Positions 49,197 through 61,600 of a DNA stretch of 64,000 nt are shown here, in pieces (position 1 is the stretch's first letter; every line of letters starts with the position of its first letter). A model generated the notes under the pieces. That model was not told the origin of the DNA, did no database searches, and worked only from the letters and a program-made list of their open reading frames with translations. The DNA is from Vespula vulgaris (taxonomy: Eukaryota; Arthropoda; Insecta; Hymenoptera; Vespidae). A program made the position numbers and the translations under genes. The stretch spans positions 9,822,001 to 9,886,000 of the forward strand of contig NC_066588.1 in the NCBI RefSeq assembly GCF_905475345.1, written 5' to 3'.

Positions 49197-52100
49197 ATGG
49201 TGCATATACCAAGCACATATACTTACGATTTTTGGGCAAAAACACCAACAGAAGTTGTAGAGTTAACATGTTTGATGCCTAATGGTGTGGTAGTCCCACT
49301 TGATACAAATCGTAATGCTACATTGGCTGAAATTAAAGAAGCAAGTATTTTTTTTTTAATATTCTTAAAATTCTTTCATAGTTATCAAATTGTTTGAATA
49401 AAAATGTTATATAATTATACATATATTTTTGTTAACTAAATGTGTGTTCACAAATAATAAAATATATATATTATAGGATCTTTGGGACGAGGCAAGCAAG
49501 TATCCCCTTCATGGTATATTAAAAGATGCACAATCATATGTATTTTCATACATCAATTCAAATGCAGAAGCAGAAGAACTACGAGATGAAACAAGACGTC
49601 TTTGTGATATAAAACCATTTTGTTCTGTATTAAAAGTTATTGAACGAGAAGGTATAAAAAATGATAGGAATTTAGATGCCCAAATAGGTCATATAATTGG
49701 AAAAGGATTACATGAATTTGCTGCCTTAAAAAATTCTGAAGTCAATGACTTCAGATGGAAAATGCGAGTATTGGGTGATGAAGTAGCTGTTGCTAGACAA
49801 AAAAAATCATGGGTGGAAAAAGTACAATATCAGTATCCATTAAGGTTAGCTCCAAGTCCTGCGATACCTAAAAATATTGAATGTCGACTGAAGGATGGAA
49901 ATCTTGTTCTTGTTACAAAATTCAGGAATACAGAGGTATGTAATATTTATATATTTTTATATTATAAAAATAAGCATTAAGTAGAAAGATATAAAAATTA
50001 ACAAGAGTATTTTTACATACAAAAATGCAATTATAGAGCAAAATTACATATACATTAACAATTTTTCATTCATCGTCATAATACTTTTAGTCTTTTATTT
50101 AGATGATTCAGATGAAATATATATGGTTTTGTATTGTTTTGTAATTTTCTTTTTTTCATCATTTTGTTTCTTTTTTATCATGGAATTGTCACTTAACGAA
50201 TTTTTTGTATCTTCAGCAAATTGTACCATTTTCTGCAGTTTTTGTGTTTCCCCAATTAAACTTAAATTTGTTGTTTCAATATGAGTCGTTTTAAGGCTCA
50301 GTGCTGTATTGTTCTCTATTATTTTGCGTTGTATTACGTTCGCATTTTCTTCCAATTTTTTATCTTTAAATTTCAATTGACCATTATTATCATGATCAAC
50401 ACAGTTTTTTCCAATATCTGCTTTATATGACTTATTTATTAATAGATCTGACTTATATATAGTATCTATATTATCAGTTGTTTGTGGTATGTTCTTAAAC
50501 TTGTGATAATTAATCGGTAAGGCATTTTGCAATGTTGCTAATTCTGATGAAACTTTTTCAATATTTTTTGTATCACTTTCTAATATAATTTCTTCTTTAT
50601 CAGGAAATTCTTTATAAATGGTCCTATGTTGTTCTATCGCTTCAAAAAATAATTTATAGTCTGATGAATTTGCATTTTCCAATTCTAACTGACTTTTAAT
50701 TGCTGATAATTGTGCCTACAAAGTAACATTACAATAATTATATACAAATAATTTTATATTTAATACAAGTACTTACTTCCATATACATAGTTTTATATTG
50801 CCAGTATTGAAGTTGTTTAGTTATTTTATGTTTTATTTCGGTTTGAAGTAACATATCAACAGAATCACGTTCAATCCTCTGATGTAATTCTTGTATTTCT
50901 TTTTTTTTCTCTGCTAATAATGACTCCAAGTAGCTGAAGTAAATATAATTTTGTTTTATACAAATATAGTATTTTATTTTATAAGAAAACAAAAGAATGT
51001 ATTATAAAGAACATGCTTACCTAAAGGAATTATCGATTGTTTTTGTCTCGGTATTAGTTTGTTGAACTTCTAATAATTTTTTTTCCAAATCACGAATTCT
51101 GTTTTTATATTTATTTATTAATTCATTATCTTCTGAAAATATATTTACACATTCATTCCATTTTCTTAATATTGATGCTTTTTCTGTTTTAAGAGTTCTA
51201 ACTTCTTCAGCTTTTATATCATATGCTTGTTTTAATTCATCATATTTCTTTTTTAAAATGGTTACTTTATTTACTGCAAGTTGACGTCGATCCTCAACTT
51301 CAGCAAACAAAGAATTACCTACAATAGAATTACAATATTTATTTTCTTCTTCAATATTTCCTGTCATATGTAATAATTAATTTTAAAAATTACCTTTGCA
51401 TGATTCATTAGCAGGAACAATTTTCAATGTTTCTATCTCTGATCGACAAATAACTAATTCTTCACGAGTACTTTCTAATACTTCATTTCTTTCTTTCAAA
51501 TTATTTTTAGTTACCTATATAAAATAATTATTTAGATTAATTTGTATAATATTTGACATTTTAATCTTAAGTACATAATTTTTTGAATAAACAATATACT
51601 TCCAAAATTTCTTGAAGTTCAAAAAGTTGATTTTTAAGATCTTTAATAGTTTCTTCAGCATTTTCTTTCTTTTGTTTTTCATCTTCTAAATTGATTAAAA
51701 GTTCTTGGACCTGCTCCTTTAATGGTGTTAATTTTTCTTCAATATCATCGATTTTATATAAATTATTTTGTGATGCTTTAACTTTCAATTGATGTAATGA
51801 ATCATATAATTCCTTATTTCTTTTTTCTTTATTTTCTAATATTACTCCTAGATCACTAAGTTGATTTTCATATGCTTCTGTAGTTTCCCGGTTTCTAGAT
51901 ATTAAACAAAGAAAAAATAAAATTACTATAAATATTTTAAAATAATAACCAATTTATATATGTTTTATAATTACATATGTTTATTTACTTTTCTTGAATT
52001 TCGTGAAGTTTTTTTTCTGCTTTCTCTTTTTCCTTTATTAACAATTGTTCCAATGATTCATTAACTTCTTGAAGTTCCCTTTGCATAGCTTCATTATGGA

Positions 52101-52394
52101 CAAGTTTTAGATGCAACTCGTGCAATTCTTGGCGATAATTTTCATTTTGTAGATGTAATTTACGATAATCTATACTTCCATCAAAAGTCTCATTGAAATA
52201 TTCATCTTTCGAGCCTATAAATGCACTTTCATTACACGAAGACATTGTCTCAGACATTTAGAGGTTATGTTTATGTTTTCTCTGTACATTTGGCGGGAAT
52301 TAATCAAAGAAATTTGAATTTCCATGTACTTGAGATGAACTATGTTGGCATCAATATAACTGTTCAATCAAAGTTCATTTTACAATAAAGAAGA

Positions 52395-52438
<44 letters not shown>

Positions 52439-55400
52439 AGATACAACTATTTGTTAATGTGTATAAAATAGAATAAAAGTATGATGGAAATAAATCGTTA
52501 GACTGTTACTAAGTGTGTATGTGTGTGTGTGCGTGCGCGCGCGCATATATACATATATATATTTTCTTTAAAAATAAATTTAAATATTGTTTTACATTTT
52601 TACACAATATAATATATTAATAATATAATTGATATAAAATGGTTATGTGCATATTTCTATTAATATATTATATTATGTAAAAATGTAAACTATGATATGT
52701 AAGTTTATTTTTAAAGAAAAAAAAACTATATTAATAAATTTGTTAAATTAATATTGTTTTCAGACATCTTTTACATTTCAAATCTCGCATTCTACTACAC
52801 CATATGAGCTATTGGTACTTATTTTAAATAAGAGGGCAAATACAATGATGTTACGAGGTGAACATCCAAATGACTTCATACTTAAAGTTTGTGGTCAAGA
52901 AGAATATTTGATTGGAGATTATCCTCTTATACAGTTTAATTATATTCAAGATTGCTTAGCAAAAGACATTACACCAACGCTTATTACTTTAAATGTAGAA
53001 AGTGTATCTTTAGATCAGGATAATGGTCCTGAGAATCCAGATGTAGATGCATTACAGCGCACAAGACCTTCCTTTTCTACACTTACGCTTCGTAAAAAAG
53101 GCAAACATGTTTCTGCTTGGAAGATAGATGATCCATTTGTGTTCACTGTAAATGGTATTTCTCGACTCAACTGTGATGCTGCTCATCGAACAGTAGAGGT
53201 ATATAAATTTATTTATAAATTGAGTTCAGAAATGTCCATGAAATTAATTTTAGTTTTACAGTTTTATTGTCAATTCATTATATTGGCAGTATTCTTTAAG
53301 CTGTCAAATTTGTATACATAGATTGGGTTGCAAGCTGGCCTTTTCCATGGTGGGAAGTCATTGTGTGAGAGTCAGAAAACCAAAGAAACTATAGTAAGCT
53401 CGGATGGTAGTTGTGAATGGGAAGAAACTCTTAGATTTGATATTAAAGTTAAAGATATACCTCGAATGGCACGTTTATGTTTTGTCTTGTATGAAATTAG
53501 TAAAACTTCAAAAGGCCTAAAGAGTAGAAGACTGGTTAAGGATTCTAAGCAGGAATTCTTTATAAATCCTTTGTGTTGGGCAAACACAACTATATATGAC
53601 TTTAAATCTCAATTAAAGACTGGAGCAATGACATTATATACGTGGACATATGCAGAGGATATGCAGAATGATGATTTACTTCATCCTTTAGGGACAGTAG
53701 TATCAAATCCACATATTGATAGAGCAGCAGCACTTATGCTGACATTTCCTAAGTATGCTTATGCTTTGTTTTTAGGCAGTTTAAGTAAACAATATTTATA
53801 AGATAAATCTTTAATACTCTTTTTTAAATATTTTAAGAGATAGATTAAGTTAATTTTTGTTACAGCTATGGAAAAGATAAATCTGTACTCTATCCTACTC
53901 CAGAAAAAATGGTAGAATATGCAAGAAAACTACGTGAATCTGCTACTGAAAGAATAATGCAAGAAGAACCAAATCAAGAAAATGACATTAATAAATTTCA
54001 ACAATTAGAACAATTAAGATCTTTAGCAGATAGAGATCCACTCCATGAACTCCATGAACAGGAAAAAAAAACTATGTGGGCATTGAGGCATCATTGTCTT
54101 CATGAAATTCCAACAGTTTTGGCCAAACTATTGCAATGTGTAGAATGGAATGATCACAAGTAACATTACTTACTACACAAATTTTATATATTTTAGTGGT
54201 AGAAGTTTAAATTAAATCTGATTGTTGTTTTCTTTTTTTTTTCCAGAGAAGTAGCAGAAGCTACAGCATTAATACAACAATGGCCAGCATTGCCAGTAGA
54301 AAAAGCATTAGAATTATTAGATTATGCCTATGCTGATCAAAATGTTAGGAGTTTTGCTGTACGTTGTCTTTTGGATGTTAGTGATGAAGATTTGAGTTTG
54401 TACCTTTTGCAATTGGCTCAAGCATTGAAACATGAAAATTATTTATCATGTGATTTAACTGAATTTTTATTAGGACGTGCTCTTAATAATCAGAGGATAG
54501 GACATTATTTGTTTTGGCATCTTCGGTGTGTGATATTCTATTGTTGCGTGTATACATTTACGTATATATTGAAGTATTTGCTGTTGTTAAAGGAAGATAA
54601 GTTTGAAATTAATCGATCATTTTGTATTTCAGATCAGAAATGCAAGTTGGTTCTGTTTCTGTTCGTTTTGGTCTTATACTTGAAGCTTATTGTAGAGGTA
54701 GTCAACAACATATGCGAGCACTTTTTAAACAAATGGAGTGCTTGGATAAGTTAAGATGTGCTTCAGAACAAGTTAAGCAGAAAAAAGATCGTAAAGCGGC
54801 ACTTCAAACCTTTCAAGATTTTATTCAAGAACCACATTGTCAAGAAGCATTATCCAATGTTCTTAATCCATTAGATCCAAGCTTTAGGTGGAAACATCTA
54901 AAGTAAGCTTTGTAAAAGCAGATATTTTATTAAGCTTATTCTAATATCTTTCGTACGTTCTTAGTTTCACGTATTATATGAAATGTATTCCTATTTGTTT
55001 CATATTTGTGTTCTATTTGTAGAATTGAAAAATGTAGGGTTATGGATAGCAAAATGCGACCATTGTGGCTTGTCTTTGAAAATGCGGATCCATTTGGTGA
55101 AGATATCTATTTAATACTTAAACATGGAGATGATTTGAGACAAGATATGCTTACACTTCAGATGTTAAGGATCATGGACAAGTTGTGGAAAAGAGAAGGT
55201 TTGGATTTACGTATGAATCCATATGGTTGTATATCTACAGAAAATAGAGTTGGAATGATTGAAGTAGTTTTAAATGCTGAGACCATTGCAAATATACAAA
55301 AAGAGAAAGGCACGTTTTCCGCAACCGCTGCTTTTAGGTACATACGATTGCAGATATCGGACTATGATATATTTACTTATGCATACTATTATTTTTTTAA

Positions 55401-56090
55401 TGGATCTTTTTTAGGAGAGGTTCATTATTAGCTTGGCTGAAAGATCATAATCATACAGAAGCAGCTTTAAATAAAGCCATTGAAGAATTTACGTTAAGCT
55501 GTGCCGGGTATTGTGTTGCAACATATGTACTTGGAATTGCTGATAGACATTCTGATAATATTATGGTTAAAAAAACTGGTCAACTATTTCATGTTGATTT
55601 TGGTCATATTCTCGGACACTTCAAAGAGAAATTTGGGTTTAGACGTGAACGCGTGCCGTTTGTGTTAACTAATGACTTTGTTCATGTAATTAATAAAGGA
55701 CAGACGAAGAAAGGGCAAGCTGTGGAATTTCAGCGGTTTCAAAGTCATTGTGAACAAGCTTTTTTAATTTTAAGACAGCATGGTGGTTTAATTCTATCCT
55801 TATTTGCAATGATGATATCTACTGGACTTCCTGAACTTTCATCGGAAAAAGATCTCAACTACTTAAGGGATACTTTGGTATATATATGGAATATATTTTT
55901 GTATCTTAAAATGTTGAAACGTTGGCGTGATATTAATTTTATATTTTTTTAATTACAGGTATTAGAAATGTCTGAAAGTGAAGCTCAGAAACACTTTAGA
56001 AGTAAATTCGACGAGGCACTTTGCAATTCATGGAAAACTTCACTTAATTGGGCTTCACATAATATGGCTAAAAATAATAAAACAATATGA
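49197..56090 (+). CDS. Pi3K92E: Class IA phosphoinositide 3-kinase catalytic subunit p110
   Basis: Ten exons: 49197-49340, 49477-49935, 52764-53198, 53322-53752, 53866-54159, 54247-54525, 54633-54902, 55023-55337, 55415-55877, 55959-56090; 3222 nt, 1073 residues. Domains in order: p85-binding (from residue 16: TEVVELTCLMPNGVVVPL), Ras-binding (around exon 3, FQISHSTTPYELLVLILNKR), C2 (exon 4), helical (WNDHKEVAEATALIQQWPAL), and kinase. Kinase motifs: HGDDLRQDML, catalytic loop GIADRHSDNIM, activation segment DFGHILGHFKEKFGF. The p85-binding domain marks class IA. The enzyme makes PIP3 at the plasma membrane downstream of insulin receptor/chico. Intron 1 begins with GC (AAAGAA/gcaagt). Intron 2 (2.8 kb) contains Spindly on the other strand. 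The acceptor of exon 9 could alternatively be three bases later. A poly(A) signal follows at 56532-56537. Confidence 0.96.
50095..52257 (-). CDS. Spindly: Spindly, kinetochore dynein adaptor, nested antisense in PI3K intron 2
   Basis: Six exons on the minus strand: 51989-52257, 51600-51894, 51394-51514, 51021-51360, 50777-50933, 50095-50715; 1803 nt, 600 residues, close to human Spindly (605). It is a long coiled coil (HELHLKLVHNEAMQRELQEV, LKEQVQELLINLEDEKQKK) with the diagnostic Spindly box GNSLFAEVEDRR at residues 243-254, almost the position it has in the human protein. The C-terminal exon is Asn/Lys/Ser-rich and disordered and ends TIYISSESSK. In other animals Spindly links dynein-dynactin to the RZZ complex on kinetochores. 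The whole gene lies between PI3K exons 2 and 3. I did not see a clear N-terminal CC1-type dynein motif, which may simply have diverged. Confidence 0.88.
52400..52433. repeat. (TA)17 microsatellite
   Basis: A pure TA run about 150 bases upstream of the Spindly start, inside PI3K intron 2. Confidence 0.95.
52516..52563. repeat. (TG)n-(CG)n-(TA)n compound run
   Basis: Alternating purine-pyrimidine sequence over almost 50 bases (TG, then GCGCGC, then ATATAC), in PI3K intron 2. Confidence 0.9.
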
Positions 56091-57652
56091 AAAATTATAC
56101 TAGAAAAGGAACGATATTATTTCAATGTGTTTGACGATACTTAGAATGCAGTTATGCTCTGAATCATAGGCAGTGTAAAGTTAATCTCTGAGAAACTTTC
56201 GAAGGTGGCAAGAGTTAGTGAAGTATGTTGGTTAACGATTTCTAAAAAGTTAATGTACTAAGAAGTTGTGAATGAAATAGTGTCTACTACATGCAATGAA
56301 TACGTATAATGCACATATAATGTTTTAAATCGAGCTGTTAATGTGAATTGCAGTCTATGGATGACAAAACAATGAAAATTAGGCGGACGCGTTTTATTAA
56401 ACTCTCAGTCGTTGAACACGATACCCGTATAAATACCTAATAGTAAGAAACACACTGTGGCATATATTTTCAGAGGCTGATGTATGATACATATCATTTC
56501 TTAACATAGACAGCCTATCCATAAGTTTAACAATAAAATTATGTTTAATTTGAAAAAATATATTGCTTTGAATTTTATAAAAAAGTTTCATTAAAAAATT
56601 GCTGATAACTAGCTTGTACAGAATTACCTTATATGTAAATTATCTTCTTTAAATATCACACTACACTACAGCGCCTTACAATGGTATGCATAGAAATTCT
56701 ACTAGAGAACTACTGTTTAAGAAATCCGTTTAAATCCAATTCTATTACATACAGCAATAAGAAGTACATTCAAGTATACCAAAATGTAAGATTCTTACAT
56801 GTAAAGGATGATAAAATAGAAAAAAGCTATTGTATTTTTATTACTTAGTCTTCGACAGTAGTGCAAAAACTAAAAATAGTAAATTTTATCTTATAATTTA
56901 TTAAAAATACTTAAGCATTATTTCTTATCGCCCGTAATATAAATCGTGCTATGCAATAGTCAGTGATAGTGTGATAATTCAAAGCAATATTTATTCATAA
57001 AATTATGTTTAAATAACTTAAATTTATAAGCGGAGCATTACCAGGTTTCTGTCGTTAGGTCGACGTGGCGACCGTCTTAGGTGCCAAAAATAAGTGTCGA
57101 GAGGACCATTTTTCGTTTTGTTAGCACGTTTTTATACGTCTTTGTTCTTATGTATCCATACATAGAAAACTCATCTTTGCGTTGCATAAGTATAAGTTAT
57201 TCATTTCTTTTTAAACAAGTTCAGTAAATAATTGTTAAACATACACTGACTTTTTGAAGAGTATAACAAATGTCAGCAATTCCTTTCTTTGAATTGGATA
57301 GTCTAGTAAAATGTATTTCTTTCTTTATACAGGAAGCGTATTAAGCTTAGGCAAAACATATTCTTTAAGAAACATTAAATAATGTATAATAATAAGAGAC
57401 GATTATCAAGGTTTTCCTACCATAAAATGTTGGAATAATGATGGCCCTTTTGAAAAAGAAAATATTTGACTGAAAAAATATTGTTTTTGTATTAATGATA
57501 TGGAATCTCCAATTGAACGTTTATTTACGATTGCTGTCACCTCATAATTGTGGAATATCTATAATCAAGATATTCATGACAATCATAATTAACATATTTG
57601 TTGCTAGCGTAAACACATTTGTTGAAATACAATTGCAACTGAAAGAAGGAAA

Positions 57653-57768
57653 AGAGAGAGAGAGAGAGAGAGAGGGAGCGAGAGATGGAACGAGAGAGGG
57701 AGCGTGAGAGGGAGTGTTCGAGGGAGCGAGGGAACGAGGGAATCAGGGAGGGGAGAGAGAAAAGTTGG
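57653..57768. repeat. GA repeat grading into GGGAGCGA-like units
   Basis: (GA)n is followed by irregular purine units GGGAGCGAGA, GGAACGAGAG and similar, so the tract is a degenerate minisatellite seeded by a microsatellite. Confidence 0.85.
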
Positions 57769-58406
57769 AGTATCCACATTAAGAATTATGTTATTGGTCG
57801 ATAAAGAAGAAGTTTAGTTTATATTCAAAAGCCGTTAATGTTATCGGTTGTTTGAAAATTATGTAAATGATAAATAAACATTGATCGAACGTCGCAAATG
57901 TGAAATCGCAAATTTCTCTTTTATAATATTCTATATTATAGTATTCATCAAATTCTTTTATAATTCGAAAAACCATGTATTACCATTCGTTCAAATTATA
58001 TCTTATTACATTTATTATAGTAGTAAATATTTTTGCGCCTTCGTAATTCTCTTATATAAGATTAACAAGGACGAAGGCGGTGCAAGATAGTTCAGGCTCA
58101 TATTCGTTCTGAAATAAGCGAATGCGTGCGCGTGAGTAGTGTGAGGGGATCGAGGGTCTCTCCTTTGCACGTTTAAAGGGGACACCTAGGTCTTCTATCT
58201 TCTTTAGTGGCATTCGAGCTAATGACGGCTACGTATCTCCTTTATGGATCTCTAAGACCATCGCATTAAACAGCATTGAATTTGTTTCCTTACCGGTGTC
58301 CTTACCGCGAATAATAATCGAGAACTAATATTACTGTGCTTACTCTTTTTTTATTCATTTCTTTTCCATCGTTTCTATTTATTGTTTTTCTGTTTTTTAT
58401 TTCTTC

Positions 58407-58407
<1 letters not shown>

Positions 58408-58435
<28 letters not shown>
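58408..58435. repeat. T28 homopolymer
   Basis: Twenty-eight consecutive T about 200 bases before the white start codon. Confidence 0.95.
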
Positions 58436-58441
<6 letters not shown>

Positions 58442-58632
58442 TTTATTATCGATGTATGTTCGATTTTGAAAAATAAAACTTGAAAATTGAACCAAAACAA
58501 TAATTAGAAAAGCTATGATCTCTAGTGATTTATTCTGATGTTAGTGGAAATGTAGATCATTAGGATCGCGTAATTATTCAGTTATATATTTATTGTAAAA
58601 AAATTTGAGCGGGATTCGACTGATAGAATAGA

Positions 58633-61600
58633 ATGACAGCCGATGAAGAGAGTGAACCATTAATACCAGCAACGAACGCTGCTTCTAGTAGTAATAAGCA
58701 GCAACAGAGAGTCTCCTACCATGCGATTTTGTTTGTGAGTATATTTCAAAAGTTTTATTATTGATTTAAAAAATAAAGAAAGGAAAAATTTTTTTAAATA
58801 GAATTATTTCATTTCCAGTAAAGTATTGGTACATCAATGGAAGAAACTATGTATATTAACGTATGATCATTTTATCTAAAAGATGGATGAACTAGTATAT
58901 CGTTTTTTTAATGCTACTTAATGCTTACTGGCGCTTGTCTGCGTTTGCTTAATGCTTGCTGTAAAGATATTACTATTTACGTTTCGGTGTATCATTTGAC
59001 GCATTATCTGTGTGAGTTAGGATTATACAATCTTTTACAAGCAAAAGCTTCATGTGCCAGTATATATTGCCGAGAGAAAATGGCTAATTGAATTTCACAA
59101 TGTAATTCCATATGGTGATTACTGTACATACATAAGGCTTCTCTTTATTGCTTTCCATCGATCACATGCTCACCACAATCCTCACGGATTTTTGAGTTCC
59201 TTGATCCAATTTGAAATTAATTCTACTAGTACTTTTCAATCTCTAATTTTTTATTCCATATCGAAGTAAGAAAAAAATCATAGGATTATGTTTTATAAAA
59301 ATTGATTTGTTCGATTATCGTAAATTTTAATTTCTTTACGTCAGAATGTATCACGTGCATGGGTTTTCACGTAACAGACTAGTCTAATTACATAAATGAG
59401 ACTTATGTATATTAGCACGACTGCAATCGATTGTATCAATAATAATATTGATACAATGTAATGTAAAATTATATTGTCTTTATATTCCATCTCGAAGAAA
59501 ATTTATAAATGCTGTATAATGTGCAATAACAGTGATTAAACATATATGTTAAAATATTTCAAAATTCTGGCAAGATTTTGACATACTTTTCTATTTATAT
59601 GCATATCGTACTTCTCGTAATATTGCGTTTGCATAATCATAGTAAGTACATAACGCATCGAACGATTTATCGAATTAATTATTGAATATAGAAACAAGTT
59701 TGAACATATTTCTACGTTTTCTAAATAAATGTTGAGTGATTATATGTAATTTAATCTCAAACTGATTAACACAGTTATCTGAAAAAGTTTTACATAAAAA
59801 AATTGTATAAGATCCAAAGTTCACTTTAAATGAATTATATATTATTTTATATATTTTTTCTTATTTTACTTTTTATTTATTTAGGAGAATAATGAACAAC
59901 TTACGCCGGAAGGTGAAAGTCCAGAGGCGACTTTATGCATGGAATCTATTTTCCATTCATCGACCAGAATATCACAACTATGCGGTACTCCGAATGACAA
60001 AATTACATACACGTGGAGCGACGTAAATGTATACGTTACTGCAAGAAAGGACAGAATATGGGACCGTGCCCTTTTTAGAAGTAAAAGGCCACTGGAACAA
60101 AGGCATATATTAAAGGACGGTACGAATTTAAAAATATTAAAGAATATACGATCTCGTTATTAATTTGAAAACGTTAACGATTAATGGGATGTTCATTATA
60201 TAATATTGCATGAACGGAATAATTAATTATTGAGATTTATTGAAATTTTATGATAAATTATAATCGAATGAGTATCTAGAAGAAGAACGTATATTACAAA
60301 CTTTTCGAAAAAGGTTTACCGTGGAAGAAGGGTCAATGTGATGTAGAAGATGCTTACATCAAAGTTTAATATTTTTGATGCGTTTATTTAAAAAAAAAAA
60401 AAAAAAAAAAAAGAAAAAGAAAAAAAAATGCATACCTTCTGAAAGTTGATACATATTTTAGACATACAATTGCCATTAGTTCGATTGAAATCAGTTACAA
60501 ATGGACAAGAACAAAGTATAGTTACGCTTATTTACAATATTTAATATTAGCCAATATTTATACATGAATTTGAAATTAACATTTAATCGTTCCATTCATT
60601 TTTTTTTGTATGATCACAAGTATCTGGAGTAGCCTATCCTGGTGAACTGTTAGTAATCATGGGATCATCAGGTGCAGGAAAGACGACCTTATTGAATGCG
60701 TTAACTTTTCGATCTGGTCCTGGTGTCACAATATCGGGATTGATGGCCGCCAATGGTAAAAGAGTGTCATCGAAAGTCCTAACATCTAGAACAGCGTATG
60801 TACAACAAGATGATCTTTTCATCGGTACTTTGACTGTCAAAGAACATTTGCTTTTTCAAGCAATGGTTCGTATGGACAAACACATATCTTTAGAGCAAAG
60901 AAAAAAAAGAGTTAACGAGGTCATTAACGAGGTAATCGAAGAAAGTTAATCGAAGAAGTTACTTCTTATTAACGATCAAATTATTGTTTATTGTACTTTA
61001 TGATTAATTATATAATATAATATTGCAGCTTGCTCTAACGAAATGTAGAAATACAATAATTGGGACGCCGGGTCGCATGAAGGGTCTCTCGGGTGGTGAA
61101 TTGAAAAGACTCTCTTTTGCTTCGGAAGTTCTCACTGATCCACCTTTGATGTTTTGCGATGAACCAACTTCCGGTCTTGATTCTTTTATGGCGCATCAGG
61201 TTGTCTCTGTTCTGAAAGCCTTAACAGGTAAATTAACATCGATTGTGTCTTGTTGTCGCAAATACAGTAACTTGTTAAATATTTTTATAGCCCGTGGTAA
61301 AACAATCGTTGCAACGCTACATCAACCATCCTCCGAATTATTTACCCTTTTTGATAGAATTCTGTTGATGGCCGAGGGAAGGGTCGCTTTCATGGGTACA
61401 GCGACGCAAGTTTGCGACTTCTTTAAAACGTAAACTAAATTATTTATCAAATCGATTGACTTTAGAAGATAACTATAATGTGCATGCCGATTATGTCGTT
61501 ATAGATTAGGAGCTGCCTGTCCTAGCAATTACAATCCTGCCGATTACTTCATTCAAGTTCTTGCCGTAGTGCCTGGACGAGAAGCATCATGTAGGCACTC

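Larger units (their letters stand above)
56091..58632. other. PI3K 3' UTR and spacer before white
   Basis: The first about 450 bases up to the AATAAA at 56532-56537 are likely PI3K 3' UTR. The rest is AT-rich with a GA tract (57653-57768) and a 28-base poly-T (58408-58435). No gene was recognised; the frames at 57495-58090 are low complexity. The white promoter should lie in the last few hundred bases. Confidence 0.5.

Noticed and set aside
58600..58640. tRNA B-box-like sequence near the white start
   Set aside because: Only part of the box matches and no acceptor stem or A box can be paired around it.
59054..59269. 71-residue frame inside white intron 1
   Set aside because: No domain or splice support; the flanking white exons join in frame without it.
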